From Streptomyces griseocarneus (GTDB taxonomy: Bacteria > Actinomycetota > Actinomycetes > Streptomycetales > Streptomycetaceae), in NCBI GenBank assembly GCA_003674045.1, contig PENC01000010.1:124001-188000 (forward strand): 64,000 nt of DNA. Direction: 5' to 3'. Both the position numbers and the translations under genes were made by a program. The first letter of the stretch is position 1. The number at the start of each line of letters is the position of its first letter. Shown here one piece after another: positions 42,226 to 51,036 of this stretch. The notes under the pieces are model-generated. The model ran no database searches and had not been told where the DNA came from. It was given only the letters and a program-made list of their open reading frames with translations.

Positions 42226-43388
42226 GACGGCCCGCCTTTCGAGAGTGCTTCCTGGTGCAAGGCGTGGGCCTCCTCGGTGATGTCGATGGCGACGGGGCAC
42301 CAGACGATGCAGCGGCCGCAGCCCACGCAGCCGGAGCTGCCGAACTGGTCGTGCCAGGTGCCGAGCTTGTGGGTGAGCCACTGGCGGTAGCGGCTGCGTC
42401 CCGAGGACCGGACTGGGCCGCCGTGCAGATGGGAGAAGTCGAGGTCGTAGCAGGAGTCCCAGCGGCTCCAGCGCTCGGCGTGGTCGCCGGTGAGGTCGGT
42501 GACGTCCTCGGTGGTGGTGCAGAAGCACGTCGGGCAGGCCATGGTGCAGTTGCCGCAGGTCAGGCAGCGGGCGGCGACGTCGTTCCAGCGCTCGGCGTCG
42601 AGGGTGTCCGCCAGCAGCGCGCGCAGATCCACCGACGGCATGGTCCGGCCCATACGGCCCGCGGCGGCCTCGACCGCCTCGTGCGCCGCCGTGCGGGTGA
42701 CGGCGTCCGCCGGCCGCTGCGGAAGCCCGGCCAGGACCTCGGCTCCCTCCGGCGTACCGGCGCGCGCCAGGAAGCGATGCCCGGCGTCGTCCAGGACCTC
42801 GGTCAGCGCGATGTCGTACCCGGGCCCGGCGGCGGGCCCCGTGCCCATGGAGACGCAGAAGCAGGTCGCGCCCGGCTCGACGCACTCCACGGCAATCAGG
42901 AATGCACCCGTGCGCCGGGCCCCGTAGGCGTCGTCCCGGTGTCGGCCACCCAGCAGCACTTGGTCCTGGATCGCGATGGCGCGCAGGTCGCAGGGGCGTA
43001 CGCCCAGGAACGCGTACGAGGCCGGATCGTGCCGCTCGGCCCGCACCGTCATTTCGCCGTCGGGGCCGCGGTCGGCGGTCCACTGGCGCACCCGCTCCGG
43101 GAGCAGGAAGTTCTTCCAGGACTGCGGACCGGCACTGTGGGCGAACGCCGCCTCGTCCTCGCGCCGCACCACCCGGTAGTGGCCGCCCTCCAGCTCGACG
43201 CCCCAGCCGTAGGGCAGTTCGGCGGCGGACTCCAGCTCGGCCAGCACGATGGCGCCGTCCCGTGCCGTGGGGCCGACCACCGTGCGGCCGCGTGCCCGGA
43301 GGGCTTGGACGAGCGCGTCGAGCCCCTCGCGGTCGAGCACGCAGTCCGCGCTCCCGAGGTCCCGCGTCGTCGTGGGCGCGGTGGCCAT
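42222..43388 (-). CDS. Hydrogenase beta subunit, 4Fe-4S dicluster protein
   Basis: A 388-residue protein of the sulfhydrogenase beta/HycB-like group. The N-terminal two-thirds have GVRPCDLRAIAIQDQVLL, typical of this family. Two [4Fe-4S] clusters near the end are given by ARCLTCGNCTMACPTCFC and SSGCVGCGRCIVWCPVAIDI. It passes electrons between the flavin subunit and the hydrogenase core. It opens the hydrogenase part of the operon, 35 bp after the CBS-BON gene. Confidence 0.92.
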   Translation of the reverse strand: MATAPTTTRDLGSADCVLDREGLDALVQALRARGRTVVGPTARDGAIVLAELESAAELPYGWGVELEGGHYRVVRREDEAAFAHSAGPQSWKNFLLPERVRQWTADRGPDGEMTVRAERHDPASYAFLGVRPCDLRAIAIQDQVLLGGRHRDDAYGARRTGAFLIAVECVEPGATCFCVSMGTGPAAGPGYDIALTEVLDDAGHRFLARAGTPEGAEVLAGLPQRPADAVTRTAAHEAVEAAAGRMGRTMPSVDLRALLADTLDAERWNDVAARCLTCGNCTMACPTCFCTTTEDVTDLTGDHAERWSRWDSCYDLDFSHLHGGPVRSSGRSRYRQWLTHKLGTWHDQFGSSGCVGCGRCIVWCPVAIDITEEAHALHQEALSKGGPS

Positions 43389-43423
43389 GGCTCTCTCCCG
43401 TCCGGTCCGTCCGTATGGGCGGC

Positions 43424-44137
43424 TCAGTCGTCGGCGAGGCCGAGCAGCGTCTCCTCGGCGGACCGCGCCGGGCGGGAGTCGTCCACCCGGTACGTCAGCT
43501 CGTCGACGACCGAGACGACCCCGTCGACCTGTTCCGTCAGCCGGAGCAGCGTCGCGACCTCGCCGCGCCGCTCCAGTTGTCCTCTCAGCGTGACCACACC
43601 GTCGACGACATGCACGTCGAGCGTGGCGGGAGTGAGCCACATGGTGCCCACGACCAGGTCGGCGATCACTTCGCGGCGGATGTCCATGTCGGGCCGCAGG
43701 AACACCTGGAGCAGGTCGCGGCGGGTGACGATGCCGACGAGCCGGTCCTCCTCGTCGACCACGGGCAGGCGTTCGACGCGGTGCCGTGCCATGGTCCGGG
43801 CGGCCTCCGCGATGCTGTCGCCGGCATGCACGGTGATCGCGGGGCTGGTCATCAGCCCGCCCGCGGACTGCGCGGGGACCTGTATCGGGATGTCATCCCG
43901 GTGCCTGCGGGACCACGGCCGTCGACGGCGCGGGGGCGGCTCCGGCGGGAGGTGGGTCTGGCGCAGCATGAGGTCGCTCTCGGAGATCACCCCGAGCACC
44001 TTGTCGTCCTCGTCCACCACGGGCAGCCCGCTGATGTCGTGCTCTGCGAGCAGCTTGGCGATGTCCTTGAAGGGAGTGGGCGGGAGCACCGACACGACAT
44101 CGCCTGTCATCAGGTTCCCCACCTTGTTCTGCCTCAT
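43424..44137 (-). CDS. CBS-pair plus BON domain protein
   Basis: The fourth CBS-BON paralogue (237 residues). CBS motif one is VGNLMTGDVVSVLPPTPFKD, motif two HRVERLPVVDEEDRLVGIVT, and the BON-like end LDVHVVDGVVTLRGQLERR. A Pro/Arg-rich linker (PPEPPPRRRRPWSRRHRDD) separates the CBS motifs. It lies between the GNAT/acyl-CoA synthetase and the hydrogenase beta gene with gaps of about 35 bp, so it belongs to the same long operon and may report the energy state to this pathway. Confidence 0.88.
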   Translation of the reverse strand: MRQNKVGNLMTGDVVSVLPPTPFKDIAKLLAEHDISGLPVVDEDDKVLGVISESDLMLRQTHLPPEPPPRRRRPWSRRHRDDIPIQVPAQSAGGLMTSPAITVHAGDSIAEAARTMARHRVERLPVVDEEDRLVGIVTRRDLLQVFLRPDMDIRREVIADLVVGTMWLTPATLDVHVVDGVVTLRGQLERRGEVATLLRLTEQVDGVVSVVDELTYRVDDSRPARSAEETLLGLADD

Positions 44138-44171
44138 GATCCTCGGGCCTTTCCATCGGGTCGTGCCGTGC

Positions 44172-46880
44172 TCAGCGCAGCCGCCGCAGATACGGGTCGT
44201 GGGCGTGGCGCGGCAGCAGCCGGATGCGTGCGTCGAGCGCGGTGACGGAGCCGTCCGGGCCCGCCACCACGGGGTTGAGGTCGGCCTCCACGAGCTGCGG
44301 CAGGTCGCAGACCATCCGCGACAGGCCGAGCAGCAGCCGCTCCAGCGAGGCGAGGTCGACCCGGGGGCCGCCCGGCTGGCCGGAGAGCAGGCGCGAGCAG
44401 CGCGGAGCGGTGATCAGGTCGTCCACGTCGTACGTGCTGAGCGGGGCGAGACGGGCCGCGTGGTCGGCCAGGACGTCGGTCGCGGTGCCGCCCTGGCCGA
44501 AGAGCACGAGCGGGCCGAAGACCTCGTCCTGGACCACTCCGGTGACCAGTTCGAGTACGTGGGGCGCTTGTGGCTGCACGATCGCTCCCGTGAGCTTTTC
44601 GCCGAACCGGGCGACGAAGTCCCGATAGGCGGCTCGTACGTCGGCCTCGCCTTGGAGATCCAGGTGGATCGCGTCCTCGGCGGTCTTGTGCACCAGCCCG
44701 GGCCAGTAGGCCTTCAACACCACGCGCCCCGTCGGCCCGGCGAGCCGCCCGGCGGCCGCCGCGGCCGTGTCCTCGTCGCACACCCACTCCCAGGCGATCT
44801 GCGGGATGCCGTAGTGGCCGAGGAACCACGCGCACGCCACCGGGTCCAGCCATCCGCCTTCGGGATTCCGGGAGAGCCAGGAGGTCACCTCGGCCCGTGC
44901 GCCCTCGGCATCGGCGTCCGGCGGCTCGGCAGCCTCCGCCTGCGGCCGGGCGCGCCAGCGGGCGTGGACGGCCGCGTACGCGAGGGCGCGGGCGGCGTCC
45001 TGCGGGTCACCGTAGGCCGGGACGGCTCCGCCGCCCTCGGTCGGCAACAGCTCGACGCGGGAGGGCTGTCCGACGAGCACGGCCGCTGTCGTGCACGGTG
45101 CCCGGCCTGGGCCGTGGGTGAGCGCCCGTACGAGGTCGTCGCCCGTGGCTGCGGCGAGGGCCGTGGGCACGAACACACCCAGGACGGCGTCGACGTCGCG
45201 ATGGGCGGCCAGCAGGTCGACGCACGTGCGCAGCGCGTCCTCCGACACCGCGGCGGTGGTGTCGACCGGATTGCCGACGGCGGCCCCGCCGGGCAGCACG
45301 GACGTCAGCTCCGCGACCAGCCCGGGTTCCAGCGGCGCGACGTTCAGCCCGGCCTCGCTGCAGGCGTCGGCGGCCAGCACGCCCACCCCTCCGGCGTTCG
45401 TGAGGACGACCACCGAGTCCCCGGTCGGCAGCGGCTGGGCGTGCAGCAGGGCAGCGGTGTCCAGGAGTTCCCCGAGCGTGCGGGTGGCGATGATCCCGGC
45501 CTGGGTGAAGAGCGCCTGCCGGGTCATGGTGGGGGTCGCGGCCGCCGCCGTGTGGGAGGCCGCGGCGCGGCGGCCCGCCTCGGAGCGGCCCGCGTCCACG
45601 GTGAGCACCGGCATCCGGCGGCCCACCCGCCGGGCGGTGCGGGAGAAGGCGCGAGGGTTCCCGAACGACTCCAGATGCAGGATCGCGAGGTCGGTGCGGC
45701 CGTCGCTCTCCCACCACTGGAGCAGGTCGTTGCCGCTGACGTCGTACTTGTCCCCGAGGGAGACGAAGGTGGACACGCCGATGCCGAGCCGGGAAAGCCC
45801 GCTCAGCAACGCGATGCCCACCCCGCCCGACTGGGCGGCGACACCGGCCGAGCCGGGCAGCGGGGCGTGGGCGGCGAAGGTGGCATCCAGCCGTACGGCT
45901 GCGTCCGTATTGGCGAGGCCCAGGCAGTTCGGGCCGGCCAGCCGCATCCCGTACCGATGGCAGGCCGCCCGCAGCGCACCGGCCTCGGTGGCGTCGAGCC
46001 CCGAGGTCACGACGAGCAGCGCCCGGACCCGCTCGCGACCGCACTCCTCGGCGACGGACGGCACCGCGGCGGCGGGCACCGCGACGACCGCGAGATCGGG
46101 CGCTTCGCGCAGGGCCGAGACCGACGGGTGGCAGGGGAACCGCTCGATGACGCGCGCGTGCGGGTTGACCGCGGTGACACGCCCCGCGAACCCGCCGTCG
46201 CGGAGGTTGCGCAGGATCGCCCGGCCCACGGACCCCGGCCTGCGGCCAGCGCCGATCACGACGACGGACCTCGGGCACAGCAGGGGCCGCATGCTCGCGA
46301 CATCGGCGGTGCGGCCTCGGGCGTCCACGGCGGCCAGGTAGCTCTCGTCCTGCGTCAGGCCGACCGTGACATGCGCTTCCGGTCCGTCGAAACGCCGCGC
46401 GACCGGAAGCCCGAGGTCCCGGAAGACTCGGATGACCGGGAAGTTCTCGCTGAGTGCCTCGGCGGTGAAGGTGCCGACGCCGTCCGTGCGGGCGGCATCC
46501 ACCAGGTGCTCCAGGAGCAGCGTGCCGACGCCCCGGTGATGCCACTCGTCGGCCACGGCCAAGGCGACCTCGGCCTGGCCCGCCGTCTCGGGAGCGGCGT
46601 GGTACTCGGCCACGCCCACGACCTCGCCGTCTGTTTCGGCCTCGGCGAGGAAAGCCCGCTCACCGGGATGACCGGCGGCGCACGCCTGCTCGGCCGCTCG
46701 CCGGCCGGCGCTCGTGCCCGTCGAGAAGAACCGCAGGCGGAGATTCTCCGGCGACATGCGTTCGTACAGCCGCAGCACGGAAGCCCGGTCCTCCGGCACC
46801 GCCTGCCGGACCCGCACGGTTGTGCCGTCCTTCAACAAGGCATGCACCGGAGGCGAGGGCAGCTCCAGGGTGCTCGTCAT
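44172..46880 (-). CDS. GNAT acetyltransferase fused to ADP-forming acyl-CoA synthetase
   Basis: This 902-residue fusion starts at ATG 46880 with GGAGGTGAC upstream. Residues 1-175 form a GNAT domain (VALAVADEWHHRGVGTLLLE binds acetyl-CoA). Next come a CoA-binding Rossmann part (SVVVIGAGRRPGSVGRAILR) and a ligase part with GPNCLG and the phospho-His region SEAGRRAAASHTAA. An ATP-grasp domain (GRVVLKAYWPGLVHKTAEDA) ends the protein. The enzyme could make ATP from acetyl-CoA, or acetylate proteins as Pat-type acetyltransferases do; GNAT is N-terminal here, opposite to E. coli Pat. It heads the hydrogenase operon, with paired box-like sites 58 bp upstream. Confidence 0.9.
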   Translation of the reverse strand: MTSTLELPSPPVHALLKDGTTVRVRQAVPEDRASVLRLYERMSPENLRLRFFSTGTSAGRRAAEQACAAGHPGERAFLAEAETDGEVVGVAEYHAAPETAGQAEVALAVADEWHHRGVGTLLLEHLVDAARTDGVGTFTAEALSENFPVIRVFRDLGLPVARRFDGPEAHVTVGLTQDESYLAAVDARGRTADVASMRPLLCPRSVVVIGAGRRPGSVGRAILRNLRDGGFAGRVTAVNPHARVIERFPCHPSVSALREAPDLAVVAVPAAAVPSVAEECGRERVRALLVVTSGLDATEAGALRAACHRYGMRLAGPNCLGLANTDAAVRLDATFAAHAPLPGSAGVAAQSGGVGIALLSGLSRLGIGVSTFVSLGDKYDVSGNDLLQWWESDGRTDLAILHLESFGNPRAFSRTARRVGRRMPVLTVDAGRSEAGRRAAASHTAAAATPTMTRQALFTQAGIIATRTLGELLDTAALLHAQPLPTGDSVVVLTNAGGVGVLAADACSEAGLNVAPLEPGLVAELTSVLPGGAAVGNPVDTTAAVSEDALRTCVDLLAAHRDVDAVLGVFVPTALAAATGDDLVRALTHGPGRAPCTTAAVLVGQPSRVELLPTEGGGAVPAYGDPQDAARALAYAAVHARWRARPQAEAAEPPDADAEGARAEVTSWLSRNPEGGWLDPVACAWFLGHYGIPQIAWEWVCDEDTAAAAAGRLAGPTGRVVLKAYWPGLVHKTAEDAIHLDLQGEADVRAAYRDFVARFGEKLTGAIVQPQAPHVLELVTGVVQDEVFGPLVLFGQGGTATDVLADHAARLAPLSTYDVDDLITAPRCSRLLSGQPGGPRVDLASLERLLLGLSRMVCDLPQLVEADLNPVVAGPDGSVTALDARIRLLPRHAHDPYLRRLR

Positions 46881-46937
46881 CCTCCCGTCACCTCCGTCGG
46901 TCACCTCCAGGGTCCGCCGGGGGCGGTGCGGGCGGAT

Positions 46938-46972
46938 GGGCTGACCGGGCACAGTGGGGGACCGGTCGGCCC
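46938..46972. promoter_or_regulatory. Pair of DevR/OsdR-box-like sites before the hydrogenase operon
   Basis: GGGCT-GACC-GGGCA (46938-46951, imperfect) and GGACC-GGTC-GGCCC (46959-46972) are 21 bp apart. The second is extended to eight-base arms (GGGGGACC and GGCCCCC) with one mismatch and is the best single match in the window. It lies in the 120-bp gap between hypC and the first gene of the long operon. Confidence 0.6.
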
Positions 46973-47000
46973 CCGAGCCCTCCGCGATCATGCGTCGTGC

Positions 47001-47258
47001 CTACGGCAACGGTTCGCCCAGTTCGCCCTCCACGGCGTCGGCCATGGCCCGCAGCACGTCCAGGGTGCGCTGTGCCTCGGTCTCGTCGACCGTGGTGATC
47101 GCGAATCCGACGTGGACGACGACGTATGTGCCGACGCCCGCTTCGGGCGTGTAGGCCAGGCACGCCTCGCGGCGTACGCCGCCGAAGTCGACTGTCGCCA
47201 CCCGCAGCCCGGCGCGGTCGTGGATTTCCAGGACTCGGCCCGGGATTCCCAGGCACAT
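47001..47258 (-). CDS. hypC: Hydrogenase maturation chaperone HypC
   Basis: An 85-residue protein with the diagnostic N-terminus Met-Cys-Leu-Gly-Ile-Pro-Gly, whose Cys binds the iron complex after removal of the Met. The body (VATVDFGGVRREACLAYTPE, VGTYVVVHVGFAI) is the usual OB-like fold. The ATG at 47258 follows a GGAGGGTG site and starts five bases beyond the hypF stop. Confidence 0.96.
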   Translation of the reverse strand: MCLGIPGRVLEIHDRAGLRVATVDFGGVRREACLAYTPEAGVGTYVVVHVGFAITTVDETEAQRTLDVLRAMADAVEGELGEPLP

Positions 47259-47263
47259 GGCAC

Positions 47264-49618
47264 TCACCCTCCTCGCTCGATGCGGGCCGCGGCGACCGCC
47301 GCCTGCCCGTAGCTGATACCGCCGTCGTTGACCGGCACGACGCTGCCGACCAGGACGCGGAGCCCCTGGGACCGCAGCAGGGTCCGGACCTCCGTGAGCA
47401 GCCGGGCGTTCTGGAAGCAGCCGCCGGACAGGCACACCGTGCGGGGCCCTCCCGCCCGCACGACCCGTTCCACGAGCGCACCGGTCACCTCGGCGACCGC
47501 CCGGTGGAAGGCCGCCGCGAGCCATGGCACTCCCTCACCGTCGGCGGCTCCTTCGAGCAGAGCGGCAAAGGTGGGCACCGGGTCGTACACCCACAGTCCG
47601 TCGACGCGACGCAGGCTCCAGGGCAGCGCCTCGGCACGGATGCTCCCCGCGGCCGTCTCCAGGGCGACGGCCGCCTGGCCCTCGTAGGTCACGTCGTCAC
47701 CGAGACCGAGCAGACTCGCCGCCGCGTCGAAGAGTCGGCCCGCGCTGGAGGCACGTGGGCAGTTGACTTCCCGCTCGACCATCGCCCTCACCGCGCGCAC
47801 CTCGTGAGGGTCGAGGCGTCGGGTGAACGACTCGATCAGCGAGGCGGGCGGGGGCCCGGTGCCCAGCGGCTCGGCACCGTGGAGATACCCCAGAGCCATG
47901 CGCGCGGGACGGCGCACGGCGGCCGCGCCCCCGGGGAGCGGAGCGGTGGCGAAACGCCCCGCCCGGCGATAACCGGTCAGGTCGGCGACGAGGATCTCCC
48001 CACCCCACAAGGTGCCGTCGTCGCCGAGGCCCAGTCCGTCATAGGCGACGCCGACGAACGGTCCGCGTACCCCGTGCTCGGCGGCGCAGGCCGCGACGTG
48101 CGCGTGGTGGTGCTGCACCGCGATCCGTCGCTTCACCGGAAGGGATCGGGCCCACTGCGTGGACAAGTAGCCCGGATGCAGGTCGTGGGCGGCGACGCGC
48201 GGCTCGATCCCGGTCAGCCGGACCAGACCGGCGTACGCGTCGGCGAACGCCCCGAGCGTGTCCGCGTCCTCCAGGTCCCCGGTGTGCGGCCCGAGGAAAG
48301 CCTGTGTCCCTTCCGCGAGGGCGAAGGTGTGCTTGAGCTGCGCGCCCGCCGCCACGACCGGGAGCGCGGCGGCCGTGGGCAGCGGCAGCGGAGCCGGCGC
48401 GAGGCCGCGCGCCCGGCGGACGGTGAGCACCGTACGCCCCACAGGGCGGACGACCGAGTCGTCGTAGCGGGCGTGGATCCGCCGGTCGTGCCCGAGGAAG
48501 CCGTCGGCGACGGCGGCCAGTGTGCCCCTGGCGGCCTCGTCGTCGATCGCGATGGGCTCCCCGGAGAGGTTGCCACTGGTGACGACGAGCGGCCTGTCGA
48601 GGACGCGCGACAGCAGGTGGTGCAGCCCGGTGGTGGGCAGGAACAGCCCGACGGTGTCCGTGCCCGGGTGCACCCCGGGCACGACACCTGCCCTGCGGCG
48701 TGCGGTGAGCAGCACGACCGGCCGGGCGGGCGATGTCAGCGCGGCGTGCCCGGCACGTGACAGGTGGGCCAGGCACCGTACGGTGTCGATGTCGCGGACC
48801 ATGACGGCGAAGGGTTTCGCCGGGCGGCGCTTGCGCTCCCGCAGCCGGGCCACGGCTCGGGCGTTCGTGGCGTCGCACACCAACTGATAGCCGCCGAGGC
48901 CCTTGACCGCGACGACGGCGCCTCCGGCCACTGCCGCCACCGCCGCGGTGAGGGCGGCCTCCCCGGTGAGCCCGTCCCAGCGCAGCCGCGGTCCGCAGTC
49001 CGGGCAGGCGACGGGTTCGGCATGGAAACGCCGGTCGCCGGGGTCCTCGTACTCGGCGGCGCATGCCGTGCACAGGGGGAAGTCCCGCATCGTGGTGCGC
49101 TCGCGGTCGTACGGCAGGTCCTCGACGACGGTCGCGCGGGGGCCGCAGTCGGCGCAGTTGACGAACGGGTAGCGGTGACGACGGTCGCCCGGGTCGAACA
49201 TCTCCCGCAGGCACGCCTCGCACGTGGCGACGTCGGGAGGGATCTCCCGGGGCGCGTTCCGGCCGCCCGGTGCCGTGGCGCTGCCGCGCACGGTGAAACC
49301 CGAACCGGGGACGGGAGGTGGTTCCGGCCCCGGGGCCGTGTCCAGGCGGCGCACCTCGGCGAGCGGCGGTGCGTCTTCGCGCAGCGCCCTGACCAGGGCG
49401 CTCAATGCCTGCGGCGGCCCGGCTACGGACAGTTCGACGTGGCCGCCGGTGTTGCACACCCAGCCGTCGAGCTCGAGGCGGGTGGCGACGCGGTGGACGA
49501 AGGGGCGGAACCCCACCCCTTGGACCCGGCCCGCCACCGTGATCGTCCACGCGGCCCGTTCGTCCACGGCCGGGGCTCGGGGACACGCCTGCGACGGAGA
49601 CACGACCTGCTCGCTCAC
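47264..49618 (-). CDS. hypF: Hydrogenase maturation carbamoyltransferase HypF
   Basis: This 784-residue protein has all HypF parts in order: an acylphosphatase-like domain (AGRVQGVGFRPFVHRVATRL), two zinc fingers with paired Cys-x2-Cys (CEACLREMFD, NCADCGPR; CTACAAEYE, ACPDCGPRL), a YrdC-like domain (AVVAVKGLGGYQLVCDATNA) and a Kae1-like domain with VQHHHAHVAA and LSGGCFQNARLL. It makes the carbamoyl group that becomes cyanide on the hydrogenase iron. Its GTG overlaps the protease stop by four bases. Confidence 0.97.
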   Translation of the reverse strand: MSEQVVSPSQACPRAPAVDERAAWTITVAGRVQGVGFRPFVHRVATRLELDGWVCNTGGHVELSVAGPPQALSALVRALREDAPPLAEVRRLDTAPGPEPPPVPGSGFTVRGSATAPGGRNAPREIPPDVATCEACLREMFDPGDRRHRYPFVNCADCGPRATVVEDLPYDRERTTMRDFPLCTACAAEYEDPGDRRFHAEPVACPDCGPRLRWDGLTGEAALTAAVAAVAGGAVVAVKGLGGYQLVCDATNARAVARLRERKRRPAKPFAVMVRDIDTVRCLAHLSRAGHAALTSPARPVVLLTARRRAGVVPGVHPGTDTVGLFLPTTGLHHLLSRVLDRPLVVTSGNLSGEPIAIDDEAARGTLAAVADGFLGHDRRIHARYDDSVVRPVGRTVLTVRRARGLAPAPLPLPTAAALPVVAAGAQLKHTFALAEGTQAFLGPHTGDLEDADTLGAFADAYAGLVRLTGIEPRVAAHDLHPGYLSTQWARSLPVKRRIAVQHHHAHVAACAAEHGVRGPFVGVAYDGLGLGDDGTLWGGEILVADLTGYRRAGRFATAPLPGGAAAVRRPARMALGYLHGAEPLGTGPPPASLIESFTRRLDPHEVRAVRAMVEREVNCPRASSAGRLFDAAASLLGLGDDVTYEGQAAVALETAAGSIRAEALPWSLRRVDGLWVYDPVPTFAALLEGAADGEGVPWLAAAFHRAVAEVTGALVERVVRAGGPRTVCLSGGCFQNARLLTEVRTLLRSQGLRVLVGSVVPVNDGGISYGQAAVAAARIERGG

Positions 49619-50133
49619 CGCTCCGGGGCTTCTTCGCGGGCCATGGCGTCGCGGTGCCGCGCGATGTCCTCCTCGACGCGCTCCGCCAGCGGCTCCACCG
49701 CCGCGGCCACGGCCTCGCCGAGCCCGTTCCCCAGCGTGCTGTCCGCGCCCTCGACCGCGTACACGATCATGTGCCGGGGCATCCGGCCCAGCGATCGGGA
49801 CAGTTCGATGGCCTCGCCGAGGCCGAGTCCGTGCGTGCTGGCGGCTCCCGGCCGTTGCCACGTCCCGTGCTTGCCGAGCTCCAGCCGGTGTACTCGGCCC
49901 GGGTGTCCCGGATGCGCGTGTGCCGCGTCCACGACCACGGCCAGCTCGGTCCCCTCCCACAGTCCGATCAGTCGCCCCGGGTCGCCGTCGCTCGACGACA
50001 GCGCCGTCCCGTCCGGGAAGGGCCGCCGCTCCGCGCGCTCCCGCAGCCGCGCGACGACGGCGGGCCCGACCCCGTCGTCCCGCCGGAACTCGTTGCCGAC
50101 ACCGATGACCGCGATGCGGGCGGCGACCGCCAT
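49615..50133 (-). CDS. Hydrogenase maturation protease
   Basis: A 172-residue protein of the HyaD/HycI peptidase family. The start IAVIGVGNEFRRDDGVGPAV has the conserved Asp that recognises nickel, and VVVDAAHAHPG has the second Asp/His pair. It trims the large subunit after nickel insertion in related systems. ATG 50133 follows GAGGAG at five bases; a GTG two codons upstream is possible. It starts the hyp operon with hypF and hypC; hypA and hypB are not in the window. Confidence 0.88.
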   Translation of the reverse strand: MAVAARIAVIGVGNEFRRDDGVGPAVVARLRERAERRPFPDGTALSSSDGDPGRLIGLWEGTELAVVVDAAHAHPGHPGRVHRLELGKHGTWQRPGAASTHGLGLGEAIELSRSLGRMPRHMIVYAVEGADSTLGNGLGEAVAAAVEPLAERVEEDIARHRDAMAREEAPER

Positions 50134-50279
50134 GTGCACTCCTCGCTCCGGGCGCCCCGCTTCCGATCATCTCCGGGGCGGGACGAGCGCGCTCGGCGCG
50201 GGCCGCCCCGGATCGGCCGGACGTGCGTCACCGGTGCGTGCCTTGTCCCTCGAAGTCCCTCGAACCGGGCGAGGTCGGC

Positions 50280-50732
50280 TCACCGGGTTCCCGTGCCGCG
50301 GATGACGACGACGGGGCAGGCGGCGTGCTGGACGCAGTGCTGGCCGACCGAACCGAGCAGCGCCTCGCCGAACCCGCCGTACCCCCGGTTGCCCACGACC
50401 AGCAGGTCCGCCCCGTGCGCGGCGTCGAGCAGGACACGCGCCGGGTTGCCTTCGACGACGCGTGGCATGACCGGTACCGGACAGTCGAGCCCGGCGGCTT
50501 CGTCGATCGCCTGCGAGAGGGCCCTGCGGGCGTTGCCCTCGAAGTCGAGGGATCCCTCGACGGGAGGGGCCCACCCCCACCAATAGCGCGGGTACTGCCA
50601 GGCGAAGATCGCCTCGACGACGGCGCCGGTCAGCTCGGCCTGGCCGACCGCCCACTTCAGGGCCGCCTTCGACGGTTCGGATCCGTCGACCCCGACGACG
50701 ATCCGTCGGCCGGGTGCCGTGTCGTCGCTCAT
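50280..50732 (-). CDS. Single-domain universal stress protein
   Basis: A 150-residue USP with the start RRIVVGVDGSEPSKAALKWA and the ATP loop GNRGYGGFGEALLGSVGQHC, that is G-x2-G-x9-G-S. It is the only single-domain copy in the window. The Trp/Tyr-rich stretch WQYPRYWWGWAP after the first strand is typical of actinobacterial members. It lies 147 bp upstream of the hydrogenase protease on the same strand, so it may be transcribed separately. Confidence 0.9.
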   Translation of the reverse strand: MSDDTAPGRRIVVGVDGSEPSKAALKWAVGQAELTGAVVEAIFAWQYPRYWWGWAPPVEGSLDFEGNARRALSQAIDEAAGLDCPVPVMPRVVEGNPARVLLDAAHGADLLVVGNRGYGGFGEALLGSVGQHCVQHAACPVVVIRGTGTR

Positions 50733-51036
50733 CGCGCGCCTCCCTGGTTCCTCCGTCGGCCCGGCCTCCGCGTGGCACCCGTGTCGGTGCCCTTCATCGA
50801 AGCCCGTCTCCGCTCCACGGCATCACCTCCCATGCTGGAGGCCATGTCCTCACCCGGCGACTCGGGCACCCCGGCGCCGACGGCTGAGGACGCGAGGGCT
50901 CCCGCGGCCGTCGTGTCCGGCCACCGGGCGCGGCCCGGCGTCGCCACGCCGACAGGTCGCCGCGCCGTGCCACCTCCGAAGCCTTCGGTCCATACTCGGA
51001 AACGCAAACAGGCAGCCGATGACCGGCGGAGCAAGA
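50733..51036. other. Divergent promoter region without a gene
   Basis: This gap separates the USP (minus) from the MFS gene (plus). Frames here look non-coding, and I see no clear GGnCC-N4-GGnCC pair. Confidence 0.4.

Noticed and set aside
42255..47312. 1685-residue plus-strand frame
   Set aside because: A very long shadow frame over hydrogenase, CBS and acyl-CoA synthetase genes caused by high GC; no domains.
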